Source: JAAYTY01 sp964569245 (lineage in GTDB: Bacteria > Fermentibacterota > Fermentibacteria > Fermentibacterales > Fermentibacteraceae). Taken from it: 64,000 nt of DNA. A program made the translations under genes and the position numbers. The stretch is taken from positions 1 through 64,000 of the forward strand of contig CAZMTK010000001.1 in assembly GCA_964569245.1 (NCBI GenBank), read 5' to 3'. The notes beneath the pieces were generated by a model. That model was not told the origin of the DNA. It did not search any database and was given only the letters and a program-made list of their open reading frames with translations. Shown piece by piece: positions 8,301 through 15,783 of the stretch (positions are counted from its first letter, which is position 1; every line of letters begins with the position of its first letter).

Positions 8301-8926
8301 GCCCTGCAAGAGAGATAGGGGGCGACTACTACGACTTCTTCCCGCTGCCGGAGGACAATCTCGGCTTCGCCGTCGGCGACGTCTCCGGCAAGGGCATCCC
8401 CGCCGCGCTGACGATGGCTGCCCTGAAGGGCAGTCTGGCCGCGAGGGTGAGGAACATCTACTCCATCGCCGAGATCATCAGGCAGGTGAACGAGTCCCTC
8501 TGCGAGGCCGGGGAGGCGACGAGCCTCGTGGGGCTGTTCTATGGCGTGCTCAACACGCGGACGGGCACGCTCACCTACGTCAACGCCGGCCACAACCCTC
8601 CCGTCCTCGTGAAGAGGGAGGGGCAGACCAAGCTGCTGACGGAGGGCGGACTCCTCCTGGGCGCCAGCTCCGAGGCGAGGTACTCGCCGGGGATAGTCCG
8701 CCTCGAGGCGGCGGACGTCCTGCTTCTGTACACCGACGGGATCTCCGAGGCCAAGGACACTTCCGACTCCGAGCTGGGTCTGATGGCTCTAGTCGAGCTG
8801 GCTGTGAGCTTCCGCGACCTATCGGCCAGGCAGATGATCCTCAGGATCCTCGAGGCGGTCAACAGGCACTCGGCAGGAGCGCCGAGGTCCGACGACCAGA
8901 CGCTAGTGGTGATCAGGAGGAGATAG
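5315..8926 (+). CDS. P-loop/HEAT-like repeat/PP2C (SpoIIE-type) phosphatase fusion
   Basis: A 1203-residue multidomain protein starting at TTG 5315, one base after the anti-sigma gene. Residues ~1-125 are of unknown fold. Residues ~130-320 form a P-loop ATPase-like domain with Walker A GPLGSGKTT (172-180) and a Walker B-like AVFFDLD. Residues ~370-950 are helical with HEAT-like repeats (short units with PxVRxxA-type spacing such as EPSVRSRTLWGV). Residues ~955-1203 are a PP2C/SpoIIE phosphatase: IQKEFLP, REIGGDYYDFF, GDVSGKGIPAAL, NAGHNPP, LLYTDGI and SDDQTLVVI hold the usual metal-binding Asp residues. The expected job is to dephosphorylate the STAS antagonist, with ATPase and repeats as sensor. 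I know no named family with this architecture. Confidence 0.85.
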   Translation: MDRLRLHLAVESRAFPSGLDDILRSDLERMSPPSWADGIRLVGPDDQADAVVMLFNLEPSDRMRRVFFSSFRRAVPIAGLCLGEPSTADSIYSRLREWGSWWVFTTAQDARAIASGPLQRWLRQVERDSSPFPSGDDLLASYGPVDEDKIDSRSLELAEDVLMRRGFVCLSGPLGSGKTTLARYLLSRASDEGLNPVEVISADLDSTAVESLLTGPEDCAVFFDLDTLRRFTDLWSSYVWTVALSLMIRATESRRRLVLASSSPRIEAIFETYGDAHVTLPGPSEKRGWRLEQGRSARRRLLKLDPLDLAEHVLLAAFDPVIPESMFKASLSGLWERLSILERRRFPSARDLEEMYEGSFASRGEAPFRRVRIAGEMNIVAGDALLMAAIDEVFEELVRKRSRVIHALGDELLNSPEPRVRKAGIVLAHFYRSLSDEDRATLLHSTAREQDHGILLDTLTVLLRSPKHADDPLLSLAESIAADDSPDRRRALAEVCASLWARSDARMAAILDALSRDPVPDVRASLMRGIAMWGGTEDPGGYCARLIHDPSIRVRTQAMVYLGGRFPRLNRDEMAVVDEALSEGDGRILRSLAWGLLTRETEEFSTEFTDLLWVILDRMPPGGRGLVARQVGGRLRYFDMDVRRALVSNLEEEDRTAVVLCLLMNYSWLTAEESQKLWSLVSDRIAGDMNFASLVLRYFSSFEPARRSSLVRSVLTAEAYSGREALSQLIGRARWDLAETALEVSRSITGTGTPEERSRLAWFVIWNLDLFDGEGLELVGRMLEDESPLVRSSLARAMLKQGVADGDLDWVLPVLASDSERSVRAVAGEAIGKLAPGLSTQGSEALERLLSDPEPSVRSRTLWGVVESVTLPAPAKLQRLSRMLSDPSPGVHREIAAMLKEYSDLLSDPGAPELVSELLSDPDEKTRIETARLVTATPGLISAEAVRKRLPDLLLDRGTSGATIIDELSTAREIQKEFLPDSPPRLESYDIEFYYSPAREIGGDYYDFFPLPEDNLGFAVGDVSGKGIPAALTMAALKGSLAARVRNIYSIAEIIRQVNESLCEAGEATSLVGLFYGVLNTRTGTLTYVNAGHNPPVLVKREGQTKLLTEGGLLLGASSEARYSPGIVRLEAADVLLLYTDGISEAKDTSDSELGLMALVELAVSFRDLSARQMILRILEAVNRHSAGAPRSDDQTLVVIRRR

Positions 8927-9693
8927 TGCGCTGCGTCTTCCTCCTGTCCGACTTCGGCACGACCGACACGTACGTTGCGCAGATGAAGGCCGCGCTTCTC
9001 ATGGCCGCGGGGGCGGACCTGGCGCTGGTTGACCTGACTCACGAGATACCTCCGGGCGACATCCGCTCGGCCGCCTTCCACCTGCACGTGGCCCTCCCCC
9101 GTCTTCCGGCGGGTTCCGGAGTTCTCGCAGTTGTGGATCCCGGCGTGGGAACCTGCAGGAGGGCGATGCTCTGCCGTTCTTGCGGCTCCTGGATCTGCGG
9201 CCCCGACAACGGCCTCCTCGGCTGGCTCGATCTCGACGACGCCTTCGAGCTCCCCGTACCCCGCGGCGCCTCCAGCACCTTCCATGGCAGAGACCTCTTC
9301 GCACCCTCCCTTGCGATGGCGATGACCGAGGGCTGTGCGCCACCTGGAGCCTCGAGGTCCGACCCCCGCGGCGTGGAGAGGCTTCCGCGGCTGCCGCCCG
9401 TCGTCGTGCCCGGAGGCATCGAGACCGGTGTCGCATCGGTCGACCGGTTCGGGAACGTCATCCTGTGGCTTCGCAGGGCCGACCTGGGGTCCGGCAGGCC
9501 CGTCCGGATCGAAGCCGGAGGCCGTATGCTCGAGATCTTACTCTCTTCGACGTACGCCGACTCGTGTGGAATCCCGGCTCTGATCGAGGGAAGCAGCGGC
9601 TACATGGAGCTCGCCGTCGGGGGCGGCAGGGCTTCCGCTCTCTTGGGCGCGGAGCCCGGAAGCGTCGTCAGGCTGCTCCTGGAGGAAGAATGA
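8926..9693 (+). CDS. SAM hydrolase / SAM hydroxide adenosyltransferase (DUF62 family)
   Basis: A 255-residue protein of the family that includes fluorinase, chlorinase and the common SAM-hydrolysing enzymes making adenosine and methionine. Visible motifs are LLSDFGTTDTYV at the N-terminus, VVDPGVGT, CGPDNGLLG and FHGRDLFAP, all typical of this fold. The C-terminal barrel starts around DRFGNVILWL. The GTG start overlaps the phosphatase stop (TAGTG) and the stop overlaps the next gene as ATGA. Halogenation is unlikely from context, so plain SAM hydrolysis is the better guess; why it sits in this run is unclear. Confidence 0.85.
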   Translation: MRCVFLLSDFGTTDTYVAQMKAALLMAAGADLALVDLTHEIPPGDIRSAAFHLHVALPRLPAGSGVLAVVDPGVGTCRRAMLCRSCGSWICGPDNGLLGWLDLDDAFELPVPRGASSTFHGRDLFAPSLAMAMTEGCAPPGASRSDPRGVERLPRLPPVVVPGGIETGVASVDRFGNVILWLRRADLGSGRPVRIEAGGRMLEILLSSTYADSCGIPALIEGSSGYMELAVGGGRASALLGAEPGSVVRLLLEEE

Positions 9694-10835
9694 AGAGAAT
9701 AGGTCTTCTGCTGCACATCTACCAGCCGCCGACGCAGGACAGGTCCGTGGTCGAGCGGATAGACGCCGAGTGCTACCGCCCCGTCGCATCGCTTCTGGCC
9801 CGGACCGGGGCCAAGGTCACGCTGAACATGAACTACTCGCTGACCGAGCAGCTCTCGGAGGCCGGCTCTGCCACTCTGGACGAACTGACGCGGGCAGTGG
9901 GCGTCGAGTTCACGGGCTCCGGAGCGTTCCACCCCGTGCTCCCGCTCATCCCGGAAGCCGAGATGGACAGGCAGATCGCCCTGAACACCCTGGGGAACGG
10001 AAGGCTCCTAGGTCCGTCCTTTGCCCCGCGGGGCTTCTTCCCGCCAGAGATGGCGGTGAGCCCGGAAGTCCTCGGCCGTCTGGCGGGTCTCGGCTTCGAA
10101 TGGGCCGTGGCTGACGACCTCCCCTGGGTTGCTTCGGGGAGGGAAGCGCCTTTCGACTGGGTTCCTTCGTGCCGCGGGATCGGGGTGCTCCTCAGGAGCA
10201 ACTTCTGGAGCAACAGGATAGCCTTCCACGGAGGGCGGGGGGACGAAGTCGCCTCCGACATGGTTCGAGGGCTTGATGCATGGGCGGGCCCCGACAGGGA
10301 CGCCTATATCGTCGTGGCGATGGACGGAGAAACCTTCGGGCACCACCGGAAAGGCGCGGTAGAGACCTTCCTCGAGCCCTTCCTGGACAGCCTCGCATGC
10401 AACCGCGCAGGCGCCGTTCTGGACACTCTTTCGGGCATAGCCGGGGCGTTCCCGGCACGCGAGGCCGAAGTGCCGCCCGGCTCGTGGTCCACCACGCCCG
10501 AGGACATGGCCGCCGGCAAGCCCTGGCCTCTCTGGGACGACCCCGACTGCCCGGACCATGCGGCGCTGAGGGCTCTCCTCATGCCCGTTCTGTCGGCAGC
10601 CAGGGCCTCCGGCTCGGAAAGAGTTGCAGCGCTGGCCGACAGGATGCTATACTCGTGCCCGTTCTGGTGGGCCTCTCCGGGCAGGAGAAGCCCGCTCCAG
10701 GTCAGGCGGGGAATCCAGGCGATCATGGAAACGGCGCTCGCGGTCTTCGAGCTGGACGGAGACAGGCGATTCATGGACGAGGTCATGTCCGCCGCCGGAC
10801 GGGTGCCATCTATGTGCGCAAAGGACGGGAACTGA
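9690..10835 (+). CDS. Glycoside hydrolase family 57-like protein
   Basis: A 381-residue protein with the start of a GH57 barrel (RIGLLLHIYQPP), an ENP-like region FFPPEMAVSPEVL, and MDGETFGHHRKG, which matches the conserved GH57 motif carrying the catalytic Asp. GH57 enzymes are amylases, branching enzymes or 4-alpha-glucanotransferases acting on alpha-glucans. The domain is short for the family and the nucleophile-Glu motif is not obvious, so activity may differ. The ATG at 9690 overlaps the upstream stop (ATGA) and the stop overlaps the next start (TGATG). There is no signal peptide, so the protein is cytoplasmic. Confidence 0.78.
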   Translation: MKRIGLLLHIYQPPTQDRSVVERIDAECYRPVASLLARTGAKVTLNMNYSLTEQLSEAGSATLDELTRAVGVEFTGSGAFHPVLPLIPEAEMDRQIALNTLGNGRLLGPSFAPRGFFPPEMAVSPEVLGRLAGLGFEWAVADDLPWVASGREAPFDWVPSCRGIGVLLRSNFWSNRIAFHGGRGDEVASDMVRGLDAWAGPDRDAYIVVAMDGETFGHHRKGAVETFLEPFLDSLACNRAGAVLDTLSGIAGAFPAREAEVPPGSWSTTPEDMAAGKPWPLWDDPDCPDHAALRALLMPVLSAARASGSERVAALADRMLYSCPFWWASPGRRSPLQVRRGIQAIMETALAVFELDGDRRFMDEVMSAAGRVPSMCAKDGN

Positions 10836-11035
10836 TGCCCAAGAAGGAACGCACATTCGCAGCCAAGCTGGCGCACGAGGCCAGGACGATCCACCGCGAG
10901 CTCTGCCCGGTCTGCGGCAAGGAGAAGCAGCCCGTGGTGCTGTACGCATCCCTCACCGACGAGAGAGGCAACTGGCGTCCCCAGCGCAGGCGGGTCAAGC
11001 TCTGCGACTGCAACAGGCCGAAGATCTACGGCTGA
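10835..11035 (+). CDS. Small zinc-ribbon-like protein
   Basis: A 66-residue basic protein with CPVCG at residues ~24-28 and a CDC pair near residue 58, a likely zinc knuckle spaced by about 30 residues. It is coupled to the GH57-like gene by TGATG. I do not recognise a family. Its stop TGA (11033-11035) is preceded by C, giving a CTGA that could serve as a start for the following nucleotidyltransferase. Size, Cys spacing and tight packing argue that it is a real gene. Confidence 0.65.
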   Translation: MPKKERTFAAKLAHEARTIHRELCPVCGKEKQPVVLYASLTDERGNWRPQRRRVKLCDCNRPKIYG

Positions 11036-11054
11036 CGGTCCTGGAAGGCGTCTC

Positions 11055-11915
11055 GAAGGCGTACTCCTCCTGACGGCCGGGCTGGGCAGGAGAGCCGAGC
11101 CGCTTTCGATCCTGCGCCCCAAATCGCTGCTGCCCTGGGAGGGGACGACCGTGCTGGGCCGCCTTGCCGCCGCCTGCATGCGAGCTGACCCGGCCAGGAT
11201 TGCCGCCAACGCCTCCAGGTGTCCCGATCTGGTGATCGAGGAGATAGAGCGCAGCACGGGAATGGAGTGCGCCCTGATGTTCGAGGAGAGACCCCTCGGG
11301 GTGTGCGGCACCCTCGCGAGGCTCGCCGAGGTGTCCGGCGGAGGAGACTGGCTCGTATGCAACACGGACGCCGTGACAGATCTCGACTTCGCGGCCTTCG
11401 CAGGCCGCCACCTGGAGCGCGGAGCGGACTGGACGGCGGCTCTGGGCGCCATGCCGCCCTGTGGAGGCTACCGTCAGGTCGGAGTTTCTCCCGGCGGGGG
11501 TTTCCCCTCGTCTTCGGGCAGCCCCAGGCACTACTGGGGGTTCAGCGTCATGGGGCGGAAGGTGCTCGAGGCGGCTGTGCGGCACAGGAACGAGGGCCTC
11601 TTCTCCGGTCTTGCCGCCTTCTGCTCGGCTGCGGGCATGCGGCTCGAGGCCTTCGACGCATCCGGGGAGTGGCTGGACACGGGTGATGCGGAGGCATACC
11701 GGGTGAATCTGCTCTCGAGACCCCCGGTGGTCCGGGAGGGGGCCGTGATAGAGGAGGGCGCCGTGCTGGAGGGCCGCTGGTTCGTGGGGAGGGGCTGCAG
11801 AGTGGCTTCCGGGGCGGTGGTCAGGGACTCGGTCATGCTCGACGGCTCCGCCCTTCTCGGCGGAGTGCTGGAGCGGTCGGTGCTCCCCTGGATGGAAAGG
11901 AGGGGCGGCGCGTGA
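11055..11915 (+). CDS. Sugar-1-phosphate nucleotidyltransferase (MurU/ManC-like), 5' end unresolved
   Basis: An NTP-transferase domain: the glycine-rich loop LLLTAGLGRRAEPLS, then RPKSLLPW with the conserved Lys, NTDAVTDL as the metal site and GEWLDTGD near the end. The last ~60 residues form left-handed hexapeptide repeats (GAVIEEGAVLEGR and following). The next gene looks like AmgK, and MurU/AmgK pairs recycle N-acetylmuramate into UDP-MurNAc, so a MurU role is plausible; mannose-1-phosphate guanylyltransferase is the alternative. No ATG, GTG or TTG precedes the glycine loop in frame; GTG 11151 would delete it. Coordinates give the in-frame conserved extent. A CTG start at 11032 plus one missing base near 11058-11062 would restore a normal N-terminus. 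Confidence 0.72.
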   Translation, partial: EGVLLLTAGLGRRAEPLSILRPKSLLPWEGTTVLGRLAAACMRADPARIAANASRCPDLVIEEIERSTGMECALMFEERPLGVCGTLARLAEVSGGGDWLVCNTDAVTDLDFAAFAGRHLERGADWTAALGAMPPCGGYRQVGVSPGGGFPSSSGSPRHYWGFSVMGRKVLEAAVRHRNEGLFSGLAAFCSAAGMRLEAFDASGEWLDTGDAEAYRVNLLSRPPVVREGAVIEEGAVLEGRWFVGRGCRVASGAVVRDSVMLDGSALLGGVLERSVLPWMERRGGA

Positions 11916-12937
11916 GGAGTCCAGAGATATCGCCCCTCTTCCGACAGTGGATCGAGGCCAGGGTCGGCCCCGTGGAAAGCCTCGAGATGATGGCCGGTGA
12001 CGCCTCCAGGAGGGTCTTCTGCAGGATCTCCACACCCTCCGGCAGCTTCGTGGCCATGGACAGCGGAAGAATCCCCATCGAGAGCTGGCTCGACATCAAC
12101 GGACTGCTCTCCGCGCACGGCTTCCCCGTTCCGGGGATCGTCTGCTCGGATGCGCCCGCAGGCTGGGCCGTGATGGAGGACCTGCACGACACCAGGCTCC
12201 TCGACCTGGACAGGGCGTCCTACGAGGGCTACCTGGAAGAGGCGCTCTACATCGTCGAGAGGATGCAGAGGGAGCTGACCATGAGGGCCTGCGCCGAGTC
12301 CATCGCCGGAAGGAGGCACTTCACGGCCAACTTCTTCGCCGCCGAGCTCGACCATACTCTGGAACACCTCTTCTTCCGGCTCCTGGCCGTGCCGGCCGAG
12401 GAGGTCGCAGGACTGCAGGCGCTGTTCAGGGAGCTCTGCGCCTCGGTCGCCGAAGGACCCAGGGTCTTCTGCCACAGGGACTACCACAGCGCCAACCTGA
12501 TGGTTCACGACGGGCGTCTCGTGATGGTGGACTGGCAGGATGCCCGTTTCGGCCCCATCGAATACGATCTTGTCAGCCTGCTGCGGGACAGCTACGTTGA
12601 CGTCGGCCCCGAGTGGGAGCCGATGGCGAGGAGGTTCGTGCAGGCCTCCGGACGGTCCAACATGTTCAGGGTGGCATCATGCGCGTGCCAGAGGAGCCTC
12701 AAGGCGGCCGGAACGTTCGCCTTCCAGTTCAGGGCCTACGAGAGGGAGGACTACCTGGCCGACCTGCCGAGGACGATGAGGTACCTTTCGGGATACGCGG
12801 AGATCTGCCCCAGGCTCGCCCCTCTGGTCAGGCGCATCTATTCGATACTCGACACGAGAAGGGGCGAGATAGACCTTGGCGGCTTCAGAGAGTCCGACAC
12901 CGTGACCATCGTCACCCCCCGGGCGGAGGCGAAGTGA
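11912..12937 (+). CDS. AmgK-like sugar kinase (APH phosphotransferase fold)
   Basis: A 341-residue aminoglycoside-phosphotransferase-fold protein. The catalytic loop is FCHRDYHSANLMV (Asp base, Asn metal ligand), followed by MVDWQDARFGPIEYDLVSLLRD in the style of AmgK, which phosphorylates N-acetylmuramate or N-acetylglucosamine at C1. The N-lobe has MAGDASRRVFCRI. Pairing with a nucleotidyltransferase through a GTGA overlap supports the AmgK/MurU recycling reading. The GTG start lies inside the upstream stop. It is unlikely to be a drug-resistance gene. A generic small-sugar kinase role remains possible. Confidence 0.75.
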   Translation: MRSPEISPLFRQWIEARVGPVESLEMMAGDASRRVFCRISTPSGSFVAMDSGRIPIESWLDINGLLSAHGFPVPGIVCSDAPAGWAVMEDLHDTRLLDLDRASYEGYLEEALYIVERMQRELTMRACAESIAGRRHFTANFFAAELDHTLEHLFFRLLAVPAEEVAGLQALFRELCASVAEGPRVFCHRDYHSANLMVHDGRLVMVDWQDARFGPIEYDLVSLLRDSYVDVGPEWEPMARRFVQASGRSNMFRVASCACQRSLKAAGTFAFQFRAYEREDYLADLPRTMRYLSGYAEICPRLAPLVRRIYSILDTRRGEIDLGGFRESDTVTIVTPRAEAK

Positions 12938-13929
12938 AGAAGAGGATACTAACTGGCGACAGGCCGACGGGGCCGCTCCATCTCGGGCACTTCGTCGGCT
13001 CGCTCCAGAACAGGGTCCTCCTGCAGGAGGAGTACGACACCTTCATCATCATCGCGGACGTGCAGGCGCTGACCACGAACTTCGACAAGCCCGAGAGGCT
13101 GGCGGAGGACGTCAGACAGGTGGCTCTGGACAACCTGGCCGCAGGACTCGACCCGGGGAAGGCCTCCATCTTCATCCAGAGCCTCGTCCCCCAGATCGCA
13201 GAGCTCACAGTCTTCTTCTCGATGTTCGTGACGGTCAGCAGGCTCAGGCACAACCCCACGATAAAGACCGAGGCCGGCTCCTACGGCTACACCGACATGA
13301 CATACGGCTTCCTCGGCTATCCCGTGAGCCAGGCTGCGGACATTCTCTTCTGCAGGGCCGATCTGGTCCCCGTGGGAGAGGACCAGCTTCCGCACATCGA
13401 GATGACCCGTTTCGTCGCCAGGCGCTTCAACGAGCTGTATTCCAGCGTGTTTCCCGAACCCGAGGCCATGGTGAGCCGGGTTCCGAGGCTGGTCGGCCTC
13501 GACGGCCAGGCCAAGATGTCGAAGTCGCTCGGCAACTGCATCTACCTGAGCGACGAGCCGTCCCGCGTGGCCGAGAAGGTCATGAACGCGGTCACCGACC
13601 CGGCAAGGATCCACAAGACCGACCCCGGGCACCCCGAGATCTGCACCATCTGCTCCTACCACGACGCGTTCAACCAGGAGGAGTACGGGAACACCGTCGA
13701 GATGTGCAGGGCCGGGGCCATCGGCTGCGTGGCCTGCAAGAAGCGTCTGCTCCAGGTGCTCGAAGGCATTCTGGAGCCGATGCGCGAGCGCAGGGCCCTG
13801 TATTCGAAGCCGGGCCTCCTCGACGAGATACTCGGGGCCGGCACGGAAAGGGCGCGCCGGGAGGGCGAGGCCACCATCGAGAAAGTCAGGAGCGCCATGG
13901 GCATGGACTACTTCGGCGGCGCGGAATGA
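12934..13929 (+). CDS. trpS: Tryptophan--tRNA ligase
   Basis: A 331-residue class I aminoacyl-tRNA synthetase of normal TrpRS length. The HIGH-type motif is PTGPLHLGHFVG near the N-terminus and the KMSKS motif is AKMSKSLGN near residue 195. It charges tRNA-Trp in the cytoplasm. It starts at GTG in a GTGA overlap with the AmgK-like gene and ends in an ATGA overlap with cysS. C-terminal Cys residues (CTICSY, CVACKK) are seen in some bacterial TrpRS. Confidence 0.95.
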   Translation: MKKRILTGDRPTGPLHLGHFVGSLQNRVLLQEEYDTFIIIADVQALTTNFDKPERLAEDVRQVALDNLAAGLDPGKASIFIQSLVPQIAELTVFFSMFVTVSRLRHNPTIKTEAGSYGYTDMTYGFLGYPVSQAADILFCRADLVPVGEDQLPHIEMTRFVARRFNELYSSVFPEPEAMVSRVPRLVGLDGQAKMSKSLGNCIYLSDEPSRVAEKVMNAVTDPARIHKTDPGHPEICTICSYHDAFNQEEYGNTVEMCRAGAIGCVACKKRLLQVLEGILEPMRERRALYSKPGLLDEILGAGTERARREGEATIEKVRSAMGMDYFGGAE

Positions 13930-15359
13930 AGCTCCGCAACAGCATGGGCGGGCGTCTGGAGGAGTTCGTGCCGCTCGATCCCGCCAGGGCGGGGATCTAC
14001 GTCTGCGGGCCCACGGTGTACGGCGACAGCCACCTCGGCCATGCGAAGAGCTACGTGTCGTTCGACGTGCTGGTGAGGTACCTCAGGCACACCGGCTTCG
14101 CCGTACGCTACGTCCAGAACATCACTGACGTGGGGCACCTCTCGGAGAACTCGGAGTTCGGAGAGGACAAGATACAGCGGCAGGCGGCACTCGAGAGGGT
14201 CGAGCCGCTGGAGCTCGCAGAGAGATACACCCGTTCGTACTTCGAGGACATGGATGCGCTCGGAAACCTGAGGCCTGACATCGCACCCAGGGCCTCCGGC
14301 CACATCCCGGAGCAGATCGAGCTCGTCCGGTCGCTTCTCTCGCGCGGGCACGCCTACAGGTCCGGCGGGTGCGTGTACTACTCCGTCAGGTCGTTCCCCG
14401 GATACGGAAAGCTGTCGGGCAGGAGACCGGACGAGCTCCTCGCCGGCGCCAGAGTCGAGGTGCAGGAAGGGAAGCGGGATCCGCTCGACTTCGCGCTCTG
14501 GAAGAAGGCCGACGGAGGGCACATCCTGAGATGGCGCTCTCCCTGGGGGTGGGGCTACCCCGGCTGGCACCTCGAATGCTCGGCGATGGCCATGAGGTAT
14601 CTCGGTGAGACTATCGACGTGCACGGAGGGGGGCTCGAGAACATCTTCCCCCACCACGAGTGCGAGGTGGCGCAGAGCGAGGCAGCCACCGGCAGACCGT
14701 TCGCCAGGTTCTGGCTCCACAACAACATGGTGACGGTGGACGGCCGCAAGATGGGGAAGAGCCTGGGCAACTTCGTCACTCTGAAGGAGATCTTCACGAG
14801 GTTCGACCCAGCCGTGGTGCGGCTCTATGTACTCAGGAGCCACTACCGAAGCCCGCTGGACTTCACCGAGGAGGGTCTGCGTTCAGCCAGGAGCGCGTTC
14901 GAGCGGCTCTCGGAGCTGAGGGCCCGCCTCTCGAGAGCAGCGGGAGAGGGAACCCGGAGCGACTCGGCCGCAGAACTCGCGGCTTCGCTTACCCGCTCGT
15001 TCAGGGAGCGCATGGACGACGACCTGGACACTCCCGGGGCGCTGGCCGCCGTCTTCGATTTCGTGCGTTCCGCCAACTCGATGCTGGACGGAGGGGCCGG
15101 AAAGGGAGACGCCTCGCTCCTCGGCGACCTGGTCGAGGAGCTCTGCGGCGGCGTTCTGGGCATCGCACGGCGGGAGGACCGGGGGGACTCCAGCGACGCC
15201 GGACGGGAGAAGCTGGTCGAGGCGCTGGGTCTCGCCCGGTCGGCGCTGCGCCGCAGCAGGCTCTTCCAGGAGACCGACGAGATGCGCCGGATTCTGGCGG
15301 AGGCCGGCTACTCGGTGCGCGATCTGCCCGACGGCACGAGCCTCATAGAAAGGAACTGA
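13926..15359 (+). CDS. cysS: Cysteine--tRNA ligase
   Basis: A 477-residue class I synthetase. CGPTVYGDSHLGH (from residue 27) holds a zinc-ligand Cys and the HIGH motif. WHLECSAM and HHECEVAQSEA supply other zinc ligands. The KMSKS motif appears as KMGKSLGNF near residue 275. A DALR-like helical tail follows. Length and motifs are normal. It ends the 9-15 kb run, is followed by a hairpin, and converges on rpsT. The matching tRNA-Cys is at 1.5 kb. Confidence 0.96.
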   Translation: MKLRNSMGGRLEEFVPLDPARAGIYVCGPTVYGDSHLGHAKSYVSFDVLVRYLRHTGFAVRYVQNITDVGHLSENSEFGEDKIQRQAALERVEPLELAERYTRSYFEDMDALGNLRPDIAPRASGHIPEQIELVRSLLSRGHAYRSGGCVYYSVRSFPGYGKLSGRRPDELLAGARVEVQEGKRDPLDFALWKKADGGHILRWRSPWGWGYPGWHLECSAMAMRYLGETIDVHGGGLENIFPHHECEVAQSEAATGRPFARFWLHNNMVTVDGRKMGKSLGNFVTLKEIFTRFDPAVVRLYVLRSHYRSPLDFTEEGLRSARSAFERLSELRARLSRAAGEGTRSDSAAELAASLTRSFRERMDDDLDTPGALAAVFDFVRSANSMLDGGAGKGDASLLGDLVEELCGGVLGIARREDRGDSSDAGREKLVEALGLARSALRRSRLFQETDEMRRILAEAGYSVRDLPDGTSLIERN

Positions 15360-15387
15360 GCCCGGGGGCCTCAGGCCCTCCGGGCTC
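15358..15387. terminator. Hairpin between convergent cysS and rpsT
   Basis: GAGCCCGG (15358-15365) pairs perfectly with CCGGGCTC (15380-15387), and an inner GGGCC/GGCCC stem extends it with a TCA loop. There is no T-tract on either side. It overlaps the cysS stop and lies 24 bases past the rpsT stop, so it could end transcripts from both directions. Confidence 0.6.
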
Positions 15388-15411
15388 GAGCGGCGGCCGA
15401 TGTCGGACCCG

Positions 15412-15651
15412 CTAGCGGGGGGTTAGCCTGCTCTTCATGCGCGCCGCCTTGTTGCGGTGGATGATTCTCTTCCGACCGGCGACATCGATGATACTCTGGG
15501 CTGCCTTCCATGCCTCCTGCTTCTCCTCGGGCGTGGAAGCCTCGCGCACCTTCTTGACGGCGGTGCGCAGCGCGCGCATCTCGCTTCGCACGACAGCGTG
15601 CCTGGCCTCGTCCCTGCGGCGGCTCTTCTCCGATCCGGCGCTCCTTGCCAA
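15412..15651 (-). CDS. rpsT: 30S ribosomal protein S20
   Basis: A 79-residue basic protein. The pattern RSEMRALRTAVKKVREA, followed by a central helix (AWKAAQSIIDVAGRKRIIHR) and NKAARMKSRL at the end, is diagnostic for S20, which binds 16S rRNA early in 30S assembly. The start is TTG at 15651 (minus strand): AAAGGAG lies 7 bases upstream, and the frame further upstream is unrelated antisense coding noise. S20 genes often start at TTG or UUG and are autoregulated. It is the only complete minus-strand protein gene in the window. Confidence 0.9.
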   Translation of the reverse strand: MARSAGSEKSRRRDEARHAVVRSEMRALRTAVKKVREASTPEEKQEAWKAAQSIIDVAGRKRIIHRNKAARMKSRLTPR

Positions 15652-15735
15652 GGAATGGCTCCTTTCACAGAATAACTGCTGAAGGCTGTGCGGGAACCGC
15701 CTCGGTTCCTGGTTGTTTTCACGCTCAGAACCCGG

Positions 15736-15764
15736 AATCTGAGCTTCAGAGGTCGGGATGTCAA
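15736..15764 (-). promoter_or_regulatory. Putative rpsT promoter
   Basis: On the minus strand, TTGACA (15759-15764 read in reverse) is followed after 17 bases by CAGATT (15736-15741). The predicted 5' leader is about 78 bases and contains the hairpin GGAACCG/CGGTTCC with a 3-base loop, a possible site for S20 feedback control. Confidence 0.45.
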
Positions 15765-15783
15765 CTGAAGGAAGGATCGGGGA

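Noticed and set aside
11912..12937. Aminoglycoside resistance gene
   Set aside because: Motifs and pairing with a nucleotidyltransferase fit AmgK-like sugar kinases; nothing suggests a resistance cassette or mobile context.
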